Shown here one piece after another: positions 1 to 8,034 of a stretch of DNA of 14,213 nt. The stretch is taken from the NCBI GenBank assembly GCA_030638385.1, contig DAOWES010000193.1, positions 1 through 14,213 of the forward strand, in the 5' to 3' direction. This DNA is from Candidatus Cloacimonadota bacterium (GTDB lineage: Bacteria > Cloacimonadota > Cloacimonadia > Cloacimonadales > TCS61). Position numbers and translations under genes: made by a program. The notes beneath the pieces were generated by a model. That model ran no database searches, was not told where the DNA came from, and saw nothing but the letters and a program-made list of their open reading frames with translations. Each line of letters starts with the position of its first letter. Positions within the stretch are counted from its first letter, which is position 1.

Positions 1-1542
1 AATTTCGGTTAAATAACTTGTTTCAGTTGCAGCAATTTCTTCATCAATCACTACATCAGCAAAAGTATCATCGGTGGCTACCTGAATCTTATATCCTGTT
101 GCACCGGCATATTCAACCCAACTAAAATCAACAATTACGCCGGTATCTCCACCATCTTTAGGTTTAGACAGAAAAACAGCGTCATTTGTAATAAATTTAT
201 TAACCTCACTCCAATTAACCTCTTTGCCATCTTCAGTTTTTACACCTATAGCAACATCAGAAGTCATTCTCCAATAATAGCCATCAGTATTAGCGGTTAA
301 AGTTTTGAGTGTATCAGTCCAAGAACCTGCAGCATCTGCAACAGGAATTTTAACTTCATTCAAAACAACATTTTCGAACTTTTCATCTGTAGCAACCTGG
401 ATAGTATAATCAGAGGCATTATCCAATTCTCTCCAAGAAAATTTAACCGGAACAGAAATAGCTGCAGATTCATCGGCAGGATCAGCCAAACTAACCACAA
501 TATCTGTGTGGAACATTCTGATATCACTCCAATTTTCACCGGAAGTATCTGTTTTCACACGCCAGAAATATTTGCAATCTTCCTCTAAATGTTCAGGAAT
601 ATCGAATGATGTTTCAGTAGTAGTTTCATTATACAGCAAAGGATCAAAATCTCCTGATTCTGAAACTTGTACTGTATATTCCTCGGCGCCATCGAGCTTC
701 TTCCACCCAAGGCATGGCTTCAAACTAGCACTTTTATCATTTATAGGTGCAAATAATTTCACAACATAATTGGTTGTAAAACTCCAAGTTTCACTCCAAA
801 AAGAATTATCAGCTTTCACTTTCCAATAATAGGTAGTAAAGTTTTCAAAATCAGACTTAGGTGTCGCATGTTGATAATCTTTATAATATGAGCCTGTAGA
901 GTCAAAAACGATCGTTTCAATTTTAAAGAGAGAATCAGTGGCAACATAAATTTCATAACTATCTGCTCCGACAAAGCGATTCCATTTAAATTTCGGTGTT
1001 AAATCATTAATGAAATATTCAAAACCAGGCTCAAGAAGAGTAAGTTCAGGACCTTGTCCTTGAACAAAATATAATTTGTATTCATCTAAAGTCACTCCAT
1101 CAATATCGAGTGGACTAATAGCATTTCCCAGTGAATCCACTATAGTATTATTTTCTGATGTATCTTGCTTTAACCAAAGAGCTTTTGACGATGTGTTATG
1201 ATAATAATCATAAAGATAAGTATTCACTTCTCCATCTTTAAGCCAAACTTGGTTATCTTGCACGAAAATTTCTTGTTCTTCCGATTTAACCGAAACACTA
1301 TCAATGATAAAATCGTGTTTTTCAATGGTTAAACATTTTTCCTCAACTAAAACCGGGATAAGTAAGTCACCATCTTTTTGCATCTGATAACGATCCCAGC
1401 CATTAATCATTAAGACATCAATTCCATCCAATATTACGTCTTTTTCAGGAGTAACCGGATCTTTCTCACAACCTACAAAGATAAGTAGACTGGAAAGAAT
1501 TGCCAGAATGAAAAAGGTTTTTATAGTTTTATGATTTTGCAT
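1..1542 (-). CDS. Surface lipoprotein with tandem Fn3-like repeats (3' end beyond window)
   Basis: An open frame of 514 codons runs from an ATG at 1542 to the left edge without a stop, so the C terminus is missing. The start is supported by AAGGAG six bases upstream. The N terminus (MQNHKTIKTFFILAILSS, then LLIFVGC) is a lipoprotein signal peptide with Cys25 as the probable lipidated residue; the -3 residue Phe is atypical for a lipobox. From about residue 180 there are at least four diverged repeats of roughly 90-105 residues. Each carries a [GN]A..Y.[IV].V core, usually followed by a short acidic turn and F (near residues 190, 284, 372 and 479), and W.V or W-R strands as in fibronectin type III domains. 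Such proteins usually sit on the cell surface and bind polymers or partners; the ligand here is unknown. It lies 20 bp after the preceding lipoprotein gene, so the two are probably co-transcribed. No catalytic motif is visible. Confidence 0.85.
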   Translation of the reverse strand, partial: MQNHKTIKTFFILAILSSLLIFVGCEKDPVTPEKDVILDGIDVLMINGWDRYQMQKDGDLLIPVLVEEKCLTIEKHDFIIDSVSVKSEEQEIFVQDNQVWLKDGEVNTYLYDYYHNTSSKALWLKQDTSENNTIVDSLGNAISPLDIDGVTLDEYKLYFVQGQGPELTLLEPGFEYFINDLTPKFKWNRFVGADSYEIYVATDSLFKIETIVFDSTGSYYKDYQHATPKSDFENFTTYYWKVKADNSFWSETWSFTTNYVVKLFAPINDKSASLKPCLGWKKLDGAEEYTVQVSESGDFDPLLYNETTTETSFDIPEHLEEDCKYFWRVKTDTSGENWSDIRMFHTDIVVSLADPADESAAISVPVKFSWRELDNASDYTIQVATDEKFENVVLNEVKIPVADAAGSWTDTLKTLTANTDGYYWRMTSDVAIGVKTEDGKEVNWSEVNKFITNDAVFLSKPKDGGDTGVIVDFSWVEYAGATGYKIQVATDDTFADVVIDEEIAATETSYLTEI

Positions 1543-1562
1543 AATTATCTCCTTTTCGGCAA

Positions 1563-3923
1563 TTATTGCCCATTACCGGCATCAAGCTCTTTAATAATAT
1601 GATTCAACACTTCTTTCACTTGAAGAGGCTCCATATAAGAGAGCGGAAAACCAAACATATAGCAACTGTTATTATCAGTTACTTTTCTAATAGCAACCGG
1701 TTGACCGGTATATTTTTTATATTCATCTAAAGTTGGATCCAAAGGTTCATCGGCAGCTTCTTTACAACCAAATCTGAAGATAACATCTGTTCCTTCCAAT
1801 AAAAGATCTTCCGTGAAATACGCAAGCGGTGCATAACCATTAAACTCATTCATTTTAGCATTAAAGCCTGGAAGTTTAAGATTAATATCTGTAGGCATTG
1901 AATCTTCTTTAATAGCGTTAACAAAATAGCTTAAATAATCGAAGTTGGTTATATCCATCTCCTCATCATCAGCTCCGGAAGGACAAAGAATAGCATCCTC
2001 TTCCATCAAAGGTAGTCCAAAATATTTAGGTAACAATGGATACCCCTTATCTTTACTTCCTACCAACATTGAGGTTTTCAAACTAGCGGCACCACTAACA
2101 ATCAGGTTACCTCCACCATTAAGATATAAGTTCATTGCATCATATTCTGAATGAAAGTTATTATTATTGGGATCATCCGCATGATATATAATTAACTTAT
2201 ATTTTTGTAAATCAGTAGGAGAGAATGTGTTTACTAAGAAGTGAAGTAGAGAGTTAGCAGTTGATTTTACTCTATAAAAAACATCAACATCACCGGCATA
2301 ATCTGCGACAAATCCTTCATATAAAGGGTCGACAATATCACTAGGAGTATTAGTGAAACCTTTATCATCATTAATGATCAGGATACCGGATTTTTCACTT
2401 TTTGGTGTCGTCTCAATAATTTCAAAAACAAATTCATCGGGAGTTGCATCGGCAACACCTTGAAGATCAACAGTTCTAACTTCAAATTTATGAAGTCCAA
2501 AATCAAGATCGGTAAGGATAGCGCCATTAGAGATTGAAGAACTCATAGGAACTCTTAACCATTCTTTTCCTGTTTTTTCATCCAAAACATTATTTTCTGA
2601 TGCCGAAAGTGGAGCGTAATGATATGCTTCACCATCTAGACGTAAGTCAAAAAATCTTATCTCAGAAAAATATGGCTTTTTTGTAAGTTCATCTTGTACT
2701 TCATCATTTTTCTTATTATTTGGATCATCCGATTCGTATTCACCTTTGTATCCCCATTTCATATAGATAGTAAGGTTATTACTACCAATAATAGAGTAAT
2801 CTCCATCTTTATTAATCCAGAAAGGTGTAGAATAATGAGTTCCTTCTGCTGTAAGAACACTTGGAATAACTGTAGAAATCGAACTAGCCATATAGGTAGT
2901 GAAGTGATTATCGCCAAGAGCATAAATTGCATTACTCGAGTCATCACTTCCGTCATAAATAACTGTTCCGGGGGAGAAACCATCTTTTACAGAAAAAGCA
3001 ATTTCACTTTCTTCAGACTGGATTCCGGCGAGGTCAACAGATTTTACAATAATATATGTTGAATCTTGCGGAGCACCACTTGCATAAGAGTTTAATTTAA
3101 GAGCAGGTTTAGTGAATTCGGTTACAAGGTATCTACCAATATTAGGCTGATTTTTAGTTGTGTACTCTTCTTCAGAATACCCACCATTATCTTTCGAAAT
3201 GACTCTTCCTAATAAATCTCTCTTTTCAAGTCTGAATTTAAAATAATCAGGGTCTGAACCATCTTTATCTAAAATAGTAAACTGGAATACAACACCTTTT
3301 CCAATTTCCTCACCATTGATATCGCCTTTTGTAGAGCTAATCTTAACTTGTGGAATACAAGAATAAACACTGAAATATTTACTTGCATATTCAGAATTTA
3401 GCAGATTACCATTTGCATCAACTGCAACACTAGTTTCCCCAGAATCATCCTTGCATTTTACATCAAATCTGCTCACAACAACAGCACTATCACCATCGAT
3501 GTTTGCAGGAAAATTTATTGTGGCATAAACTTTCTTAGTCCAAATAGATTTCTGAGTTGATTCGGCAAGAGGAGTTGATTCATCTGCACCATCATTATAG
3601 TGATAAATCCAACCATTTTCATCCACAACAGCGTGTCCCGGAGTTCCATCGTCATATTTATTACCATTCTCATCAACAACCCTAAAAGCATACTTTTCTA
3701 CGACTCCATCAGCATCATTTGCTTCCCAGTAAATTTTTTGCTGGAATGTTGCTGGTTCGTCCTTATTAATCTCTGTTGAATCCGTCACACCCTCATATGA
3801 AGTAATATGAATCGTAGGTTTGATATTCGGATTTAGTTCACCCTTTCTGCCACATGCAGTAATAACTAGCACGAGTAACAGAACAGCAGTTGTTAACATT
3901 AAAGCCTTTCTAACTTTAAACAT
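1563..3923 (-). CDS. Large lipoprotein: Ig-like regions plus C-terminal amidotransferase-like domain
   Basis: A 786-residue protein starting at ATG 3923, with AGGAGG five bases upstream. Residues 1-24 form a lipoprotein signal: basic FKVRK, a hydrophobic run, then lipobox ITAC with Cys24. Residues about 35-190, 190-315 and 415-505 are beta-rich and resemble Ig/Fn3-type modules (for example W.A.D.DG..E.Y.F near residue 66 and KFEVRTVDLQGV near residue 479). From about residue 513 the pattern changes: a strand (GILIINDD), a long helix-rich stretch, then YKLIIYHADD at 575-584 and a helix ending in LNGGGNLIVSG at 601-611. This resembles the class-I glutamine-amidotransferase-like fold found in many secreted proteins. 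I see no clear Cys-His-Glu triad, so catalysis is not claimed. It is probably an outer-surface or periplasm-facing protein. It is the first gene of a two-lipoprotein operon 81 bp after folD. The function is not recognised. Confidence 0.85.
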   Translation of the reverse strand: MFKVRKALMLTTAVLLLVLVITACGRKGELNPNIKPTIHITSYEGVTDSTEINKDEPATFQQKIYWEANDADGVVEKYAFRVVDENGNKYDDGTPGHAVVDENGWIYHYNDGADESTPLAESTQKSIWTKKVYATINFPANIDGDSAVVVSRFDVKCKDDSGETSVAVDANGNLLNSEYASKYFSVYSCIPQVKISSTKGDINGEEIGKGVVFQFTILDKDGSDPDYFKFRLEKRDLLGRVISKDNGGYSEEEYTTKNQPNIGRYLVTEFTKPALKLNSYASGAPQDSTYIIVKSVDLAGIQSEESEIAFSVKDGFSPGTVIYDGSDDSSNAIYALGDNHFTTYMASSISTVIPSVLTAEGTHYSTPFWINKDGDYSIIGSNNLTIYMKWGYKGEYESDDPNNKKNDEVQDELTKKPYFSEIRFFDLRLDGEAYHYAPLSASENNVLDEKTGKEWLRVPMSSSISNGAILTDLDFGLHKFEVRTVDLQGVADATPDEFVFEIIETTPKSEKSGILIINDDKGFTNTPSDIVDPLYEGFVADYAGDVDVFYRVKSTANSLLHFLVNTFSPTDLQKYKLIIYHADDPNNNNFHSEYDAMNLYLNGGGNLIVSGAASLKTSMLVGSKDKGYPLLPKYFGLPLMEEDAILCPSGADDEEMDITNFDYLSYFVNAIKEDSMPTDINLKLPGFNAKMNEFNGYAPLAYFTEDLLLEGTDVIFRFGCKEAADEPLDPTLDEYKKYTGQPVAIRKVTDNNSCYMFGFPLSYMEPLQVKEVLNHIIKELDAGNGQ

Positions 3924-3968
3924 TAAGTCCTCCTATATTATTCTTTTTTTTTATACAGTTTTGCGCTT

Positions 3969-3996
3969 CATTTACATTGTGTTTAATTTCCGTCAA
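3969..3996 (-). promoter_or_regulatory. Possible promoter for the lipoprotein operon
   Basis: In the 81-bp gap between folD and the lipoprotein gene, TTGACG (3996 to 3991) is followed after 16 bases by TAAATG (3974 to 3969). The -35 element is good and the -10 weak (3 of 6). A further TATAAA lies closer to the gene but has no -35 partner. The change from housekeeping genes to lipoproteins makes a promoter here reasonable, but it is only a consensus match. Confidence 0.3.
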
Positions 3997-4004
3997 GAAA
4001 TTAA

Positions 4005-4871
4005 CTACCCATGCAATAATTTGTAAGCTTTTAAGACGTTTTTAAGCAACATAGCGGTAGTAACGGAGCCTACGCCGCCCGGGACAGGTGTTATAGCAGA
4101 CACCTTATCAAAGCTTGCCTCATATTCCACATCGCCCACATAACGATATCCCTTTTTCGCATCTTCTATTTGATTAACTCCCACATCAATTACGATTGCG
4201 CCATCTTTCAACATATCTGCTTTCACAAACAATGGATTTCCAATAGCAGCAATCACAATTTCTGCTTGTTTTATAATGGCGGAAAGGTTTTGGGTTCGAC
4301 TATGACAAACAGTTACTGTTGCATTACCTGTTTCATTTTTTCTTAGAAGTAAGTTGGCCATTGGTTTTCCCACAATATCACTGCGACCGATCACAACAAT
4401 ATTTTTGCCGGAAGTTTCAATTTCATAATACTTTAAAATCTCTAAAACAGCATTTGGTGTAGATGGGATAAATCCTTCTCTATCTAACACTAAATTTCCA
4501 ACATTAAGAGGATGGAAACCATCAACATCTTTCTGGGGATTAATCTTCATAACAATTTCAGATTCATCAAGATGCTTGGGAAGTGGTTTTTGCAACATCA
4601 CGCCATGCACATTTGCATCACTATTTAGTTTTTCGATCTCTGTTAATAATTGAGTTTGAGTAATATCCACATTAAATAATTTTGTTGTGACTTCAATCCC
4701 AACTTTCTTACCTTTTTTAACTAAATTTTGGACATAATATTCAGCGGCCGGATCTTCGCCAATGAGAATAATTACCAATTTTGGGGCAAATCCATTATCA
4801 ATAATTTCTGTTTTCAAATCTGCATAAATTTGTTTGATAAGAGGCTTTGCTATTAATTTTTTAGTCATCAT
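4005..4871 (-). CDS. folD: Bifunctional FolD-type methylene-THF dehydrogenase/cyclohydrolase, divergent active site
   Basis: A 288-residue cytosolic enzyme of the family that oxidises 5,10-methylene-THF with NAD(P) and hydrolyses methenyl-THF to 10-formyl-THF, feeding purine and formyl-Met synthesis. Length is normal for FolD. Family signatures seen: IIDNGFAPKLVIILIGEDP (23-41), Gln94 in MLQKPLP, KDVDGFHPLNVG (114-125) with Asp117, the Rossmann motif VVIGRSDIVGKPM (159-171), GAIVIDVGVN (224-233) and TPVPGGVG (261-268). Oddities: the usual YVxxK is YVQNL (Tyr46 to Leu50), so the catalytic lysine position is Leu. PCTPxG is changed to PSTPNA (136-141), and GGVGP to GGVGS (Ser269). The gene opens with tandem ATGs overlapping the end of ymdB by 11 bp; either ATG (4871 or 4868) may be used. 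It is the last gene of the rny-ymdB-folD run. Family membership is certain; cyclohydrolase activity is doubtful. Confidence 0.93.
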   Translation of the reverse strand: MMTKKLIAKPLIKQIYADLKTEIIDNGFAPKLVIILIGEDPAAEYYVQNLVKKGKKVGIEVTTKLFNVDITQTQLLTEIEKLNSDANVHGVMLQKPLPKHLDESEIVMKINPQKDVDGFHPLNVGNLVLDREGFIPSTPNAVLEILKYYEIETSGKNIVVIGRSDIVGKPMANLLLRKNETGNATVTVCHSRTQNLSAIIKQAEIVIAAIGNPLFVKADMLKDGAIVIDVGVNQIEDAKKGYRYVGDVEYEASFDKVSAITPVPGGVGSVTTAMLLKNVLKAYKLLHG

Positions 4872-5646
4872 ATTTCCTTTTAATTCTAATAATATTTAAA
4901 GCTTTCCCGGTACTATCATCAATTTCTATTACTACCGCATTAATTTGTAATCCTCTATCTGAAGGTTCATATCTCGCAGGCATACCGGTTGTTAATTTTT
5001 GCAGAATTATCTCTTTTCTTACTCCGATTACAGAATCATGAGCCCCGGTCATTCCGGCATCTGTGATATATGCTGTTCCCTGAGCCAAAATTTCTTCATC
5101 GGCAGTTTGAATATGAGTATGAGTACCCACAACAGCGCCTACTCTTCCATCAAGATAATGTCCCAAAGCGCGCTTTTCCGCAGTAGCTTCGGCATGAAAA
5201 TCTACAAAGATGTTAGATGTTTCCTCTTTAATTTTGGAAATCATATTATCACAAGCTACAAACGGAGAATCGGCCGGCCCCATGAAAGATTGACCAATCA
5301 CAGTAAATACTGCCAGCTTTCGTTTATCTTCAAGTTCATAGATAAAATACATATTACCTAAAGATTTTTCAGGAAAGTTTATGGGCTTTAATATGCGCTT
5401 ATCACTCGCAATAAAATCGAGAGATGCTTTTTTATCCCATAAATGATTACCACTTGTGAATAAATCTACACCAGCTGCAAAAAGAACTTTGGCAGTTTTT
5501 TCGGTAATACCTCTACCCTGCGCTACATTTTCTCCATTCGCGATGCAAACATCAATAGTAAATTCGTTTTTAAGTTGAGAAAGCCGGTCGATAAGCAATT
5601 GTCGACCGGCTTTTCCAAATATATCTCCAATGAATAAAATCTTCAT
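4861..5646 (-). CDS. ymdB: YmdB-family metallophosphoesterase (2',3'-cyclic nucleotide phosphodiesterase)
   Basis: A 261-residue protein matching the TIGR00282/YmdB family in full length. In Bacillus this dinuclear-metal enzyme hydrolyses 2',3'-cyclic nucleotides and affects biofilm and sporulation decisions; the role here is inferred from the family. Metal and active-site residues are all at the expected spacing: Asp8 in MKILFIGDIFG, Glu39-Asn40 in NGEN, Asn67-His68 in SGNH, His151 in DFHAE, and His176/His178 in GTHTHIQTAD. No signal peptide is present, so it is cytosolic. The start lies 3 bp after the rny stop, and its own end overlaps folD by 11 bp, giving a tightly coupled operon. Linkage of rny with ymdB recurs in many bacteria and fits a shared RNA-turnover theme: RNases generate 2',3'-cyclic ends that this family can open. 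Confidence 0.93.
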   Translation of the reverse strand: MKILFIGDIFGKAGRQLLIDRLSQLKNEFTIDVCIANGENVAQGRGITEKTAKVLFAAGVDLFTSGNHLWDKKASLDFIASDKRILKPINFPEKSLGNMYFIYELEDKRKLAVFTVIGQSFMGPADSPFVACDNMISKIKEETSNIFVDFHAEATAEKRALGHYLDGRVGAVVGTHTHIQTADEEILAQGTAYITDAGMTGAHDSVIGVRKEIILQKLTTGMPARYEPSDRGLQINAVVIEIDDSTGKALNIIRIKRKYDD

Positions 5647-5649
5647 TGT

Positions 5650-7209
5650 TTATTTCGCAACAGCACTTTGGCGTGTTTCGCGTATAACCATTACCTTTAT
5701 TTGACCAGGATACTGCATCTCTTCTTCAATTTTCGCTGCAATATCGGAAGCAATATAAGATGACTTACTATCTGATACTTTTGTAGGATCCACAATAATA
5801 CGCAATTCGCGACCCGCTTGAATAGCAAATGACTTGTTCACGCCTTCAATTGAATTTGCAATCTCTTCAAGTTTTTCCAGACGTTTCATGTAAGTTTCCA
5901 ACATCTCTCTACGTGCTCCGGGTCTTGCTCCTGAAACAGCATCTGAGACTTGAGTTAACACAGCATAAACAGATTGATATTCAACCTCTTCATGATGCGC
6001 TTCAATTGCATTCACCACAATTTTACTCTCACCATTTTTACGAGCAATATTTGCTCCTAATTTAGCATGCGAGCCATCAAATTCATGATCAACTGCTTTT
6101 CCCAGATCGTGTAAGAACCCACAACGACGCGCAAGCTCCTGATCAAGTCCAAGTTCCGCAGCCAAAACCCCACAAATCCAAGCAGATTCGATTGAGTGTT
6201 GCAAGATATTCTGACCATAACTTGTTCTATATCTAAGACGACCAATAAGTTTTACGATATTAGGAGAGATATTATGAATATTTGTCTCCATACAAGCTTC
6301 TTCACCTATTTTTATCAAAGATTCATCCATCTCTTTTGCGGTTTTCATAATCACATGTTCGATACGACCAGGATGAATTCTACCGTCAGAGATTAATTTT
6401 TCTAAGGCTTGGCGAGCAACCTCTCTTCTTACGGGATCAAAACCGGAAAGCACAACCGCTTCCGGAGTATCATCGATAATTAAATCGATCCCTGAAGCTT
6501 TTTCAAAGGCTCTGATATTTCTACCTTCACGGCCAATAATTCGTCCCTTCATCTCATCATCCGGCAATGAAACAACCGAAACAGTGGTTTCCGATACATA
6601 ATCTACCGCCATTCTTTGCACAGCAGTAGAAATAATTCCGGCAGCAATTCTCTTTGCTTCTGTTTTGGTTTGATCAGCAATCTGACGTAATTCTTTAGCA
6701 GCGTCTTGACGCGCTTTGTTCTTTAAATTGTTTTTCAGAATTTCGGTAGCTTCTTCACGCGATAATCTGGCAATCTCAGAAAGTTTTCGATTTTGCTCTT
6801 CCAATAGTTCTTGAAGCTCTTGCTTTTTGATCGCATTCATCTCTTGCATATCGTTTAATTTTCTTTCAAAATCACTTAACTTCTTTTCACGAAGATCTAA
6901 ATTATCGGTACGATTGTCTAATTTATTCACACGCTCATTATAACCTTTTTCTAAGGAGTGAATTTCCTTTTTTCGCGCTTTAATTTCATTTTCATAACCT
7001 TCTTGAATCTTAAACCAATCTTCCTTAGCCTTCAATACAACGGTCTTCTTTTGATTCTCTGCATCTATTTTCGCATCTGAAATAATTTTCTTCGCTAATT
7101 CCTCTGCTACAAGGATGTTTTTACGATTTAAATTTTTTTTCATTAAAATAATAATAATTGCTAAAATTGACGCTGCTACAAAACCAATAATTATTCCAAT
7201 TGGATTCAT
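5650..7209 (-). CDS. rny: Ribonuclease Y (membrane-anchored endoribonuclease)
   Basis: A 519-residue protein with canonical RNase Y architecture. An N-terminal membrane anchor (residues about 4-23, IGIIIGFVAASILAIIIIL) is followed by a long charged coiled coil (about 25-200). Then come a KH RNA-binding domain with GRIIGREGRNIRAFE (222-236), an HD metal-dependent hydrolase domain (about 335-430) with the HD pair at 367-368 in FLHDLGKA, and a C-terminal domain ending PGQIKVMVIRETR. It initiates mRNA decay at the inner face of the membrane. The ATG at 7209 has GAGAGG about seven bases upstream. The ribosome-binding site lies only a few bases past the 3' end of the 6S RNA, so rny is probably expressed from transcripts that pass through 6S. 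It is followed closely by ymdB. Confidence 0.96.
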   Translation of the reverse strand: MNPIGIIIGFVAASILAIIIILMKKNLNRKNILVAEELAKKIISDAKIDAENQKKTVVLKAKEDWFKIQEGYENEIKARKKEIHSLEKGYNERVNKLDNRTDNLDLREKKLSDFERKLNDMQEMNAIKKQELQELLEEQNRKLSEIARLSREEATEILKNNLKNKARQDAAKELRQIADQTKTEAKRIAAGIISTAVQRMAVDYVSETTVSVVSLPDDEMKGRIIGREGRNIRAFEKASGIDLIIDDTPEAVVLSGFDPVRREVARQALEKLISDGRIHPGRIEHVIMKTAKEMDESLIKIGEEACMETNIHNISPNIVKLIGRLRYRTSYGQNILQHSIESAWICGVLAAELGLDQELARRCGFLHDLGKAVDHEFDGSHAKLGANIARKNGESKIVVNAIEAHHEEVEYQSVYAVLTQVSDAVSGARPGARREMLETYMKRLEKLEEIANSIEGVNKSFAIQAGRELRIIVDPTKVSDSKSSYIASDIAAKIEEEMQYPGQIKVMVIRETRQSAVAK

Positions 7210-7232
7210 TCTATATCCTCTCTTATTTATTT

Positions 7233-7401
7233 AACCCGCAATACCGTGTATCTGTTCGTCACGAACCTTTGTTAAAGGTGGACGCCGTGCATTATGCCAT
7301 GAAACAAACCCGAATCGTGTCCGGTTTATGCGTCACAGCAGCTTAGCTTCCGTTTCGAAATTAGTTCTAGAACAAACAATATATCACGAATACCGCAGGC
7401 G
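7233..7401 (-). ncRNA. ssrS: 6S RNA (SsrS), regulator of RNA polymerase
   Basis: The zapA-rny gap encodes a typical 6S RNA of about 165-170 nt. The closing stem pairs CCTGCGGTATTCGTG (7399 to 7385) with CACGGTATTGCGGG (7248 to 7235), about 14 pairs with one bulge; GCGGTATTCGTGA and ACGGTATTGCGGG are characteristic 6S end sequences. Inside, GTGACGC pairs with GCGTCCAC around the apical arm, AAACC pairs with GGTTT near the tip, and small hairpins CCTTT-AAC-AAAGG and TTCG-TGA-CGAA sit on the 3' side, as in known 6S RNAs. The RNA mimics an open promoter and holds housekeeping RNA polymerase in stationary phase. It begins about 12 bp after the zapA stop. No T-tract follows, so the 3' end must come from processing. 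TGATAGAAA at the zapA stop could be an extended -10. Adjacency to zapA is a recurrent 6S context. Confidence 0.9.
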
Positions 7402-7412
7402 TAATGTTTCTA

Positions 7413-7679
7413 TCAATCTATATCTATACCATCGAGTAGATGGTCAATTTTTTGAGTTTCCTTTCTTAGATTGGAAGAGCTTTCCTTTTCAATAAAATAT
7501 TTTTCGGTTAGTATAAGCGAATATAAAACAAATAACTTTGTCTTATCTACTGTATTAAAGTTTTTTTTAAGCTTTTCCAACTTTTCATTCATATGAGAGG
7601 CAAATCGGGTTAATTCCTCAGGATTATCAGTTTTAAAGTGATATTTATTCCCTAAAATCTCTACCTCAATTGTTTTCAT
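7413..7679 (-). CDS. zapA: Cell division protein ZapA
   Basis: An 88-residue protein of the ZapA family, which binds FtsZ, bundles protofilaments and stabilises the Z ring at midcell. The N-terminal globular part shows the family pattern: VEILGNKYHFKTDNPEELTRFASHMNEKL (residues 6-34), as in the IxGxxYxx...E.l...A..v...m of ZapA. It is followed by a helix able to form the dimer/tetramer coiled coil (about 45-80, with LFVLYSLILTEKYF). It lies 26 bp downstream of the small coiled-coil gene and directly upstream of 6S RNA. The Shine-Dalgarno (GGAG about 11 bases before the ATG) is weak, so translation may be helped by coupling to the preceding gene. The family is diverse in sequence, but position, length and motif agree. 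Confidence 0.88.
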   Translation of the reverse strand: MKTIEVEILGNKYHFKTDNPEELTRFASHMNEKLEKLKKNFNTVDKTKLFVLYSLILTEKYFIEKESSSNLRKETQKIDHLLDGIDID

Positions 7680-7705
7680 ATCTCAGTTAACTCCAAACAA
7701 AAAGA

Positions 7706-8029
7706 TTAGAGCTCTGTTAATTGATCCAGAACATCATCTAATTTCTGAAGAGCATTCTGAGTTTTAGATTCATATGTTCCAAGTTGTTGAGATAATTTAG
7801 AATTTTCATCCATTAACATTTCGATCTCTTCGTTGAATTCAACAGCTTCACGCTTAAGGTTATCTAATTGATTCATTGCTTGAGCGTGTGCACCTTCCAA
7901 TTGTTGACATTTCTCATCAAGATTTGTTTTCTCAATAGAGAGAACGTTGTACTTTTGCTTTAAAACCTGATAACTATTTATTAATTTCTGAATTTTTTCA
8001 TCCAGCCCTAATACATTTTGTTCTTCCAT
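7706..8029 (-). CDS. Small coiled-coil protein, ZapB-like
   Basis: A 107-residue protein that is almost entirely heptad-rich helix (residues about 10-104), without hydrophobic segments, signal peptide or cysteine pairs. Length, acidity and coiled-coil character resemble ZapB, the partner that ZapA recruits to the Z ring. It sits immediately upstream of zapA and 5 bp after the pheT stop. In related genomes an unnamed coiled-coil gene often occupies the same slot between pheT and zapA. A division role is therefore inferred from context and shape, not from a specific signature; coiled coils give misleading similarity. The GAGG of the ribosome-binding site lies within the end of pheT, implying translational coupling. 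Confidence 0.75.
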   Translation of the reverse strand: MEEQNVLGLDEKIQKLINSYQVLKQKYNVLSIEKTNLDEKCQQLEGAHAQAMNQLDNLKREAVEFNEEIEMLMDENSKLSQQLGTYESKTQNALQKLDDVLDQLTEL

Positions 8030-8034
8030 TTCAT

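Noticed and set aside
506..769. Plus-strand open frame of 87 codons
   Set aside because: It lies antisense to the Fn3-like lipoprotein, has no ribosome-binding site and no recognisable protein pattern; it is a shadow frame.
2694..3062. Plus-strand open frame of 122 codons
   Set aside because: It is antisense to the large lipoprotein, with low-complexity Ile/Phe-rich translation caused by the AT-rich complement; no coding evidence.
4999..5361. Plus-strand open frame of 120 codons inside ymdB
   Set aside because: It is the complement of a highly conserved coding region with all YmdB active-site residues; the translation resembles no protein.
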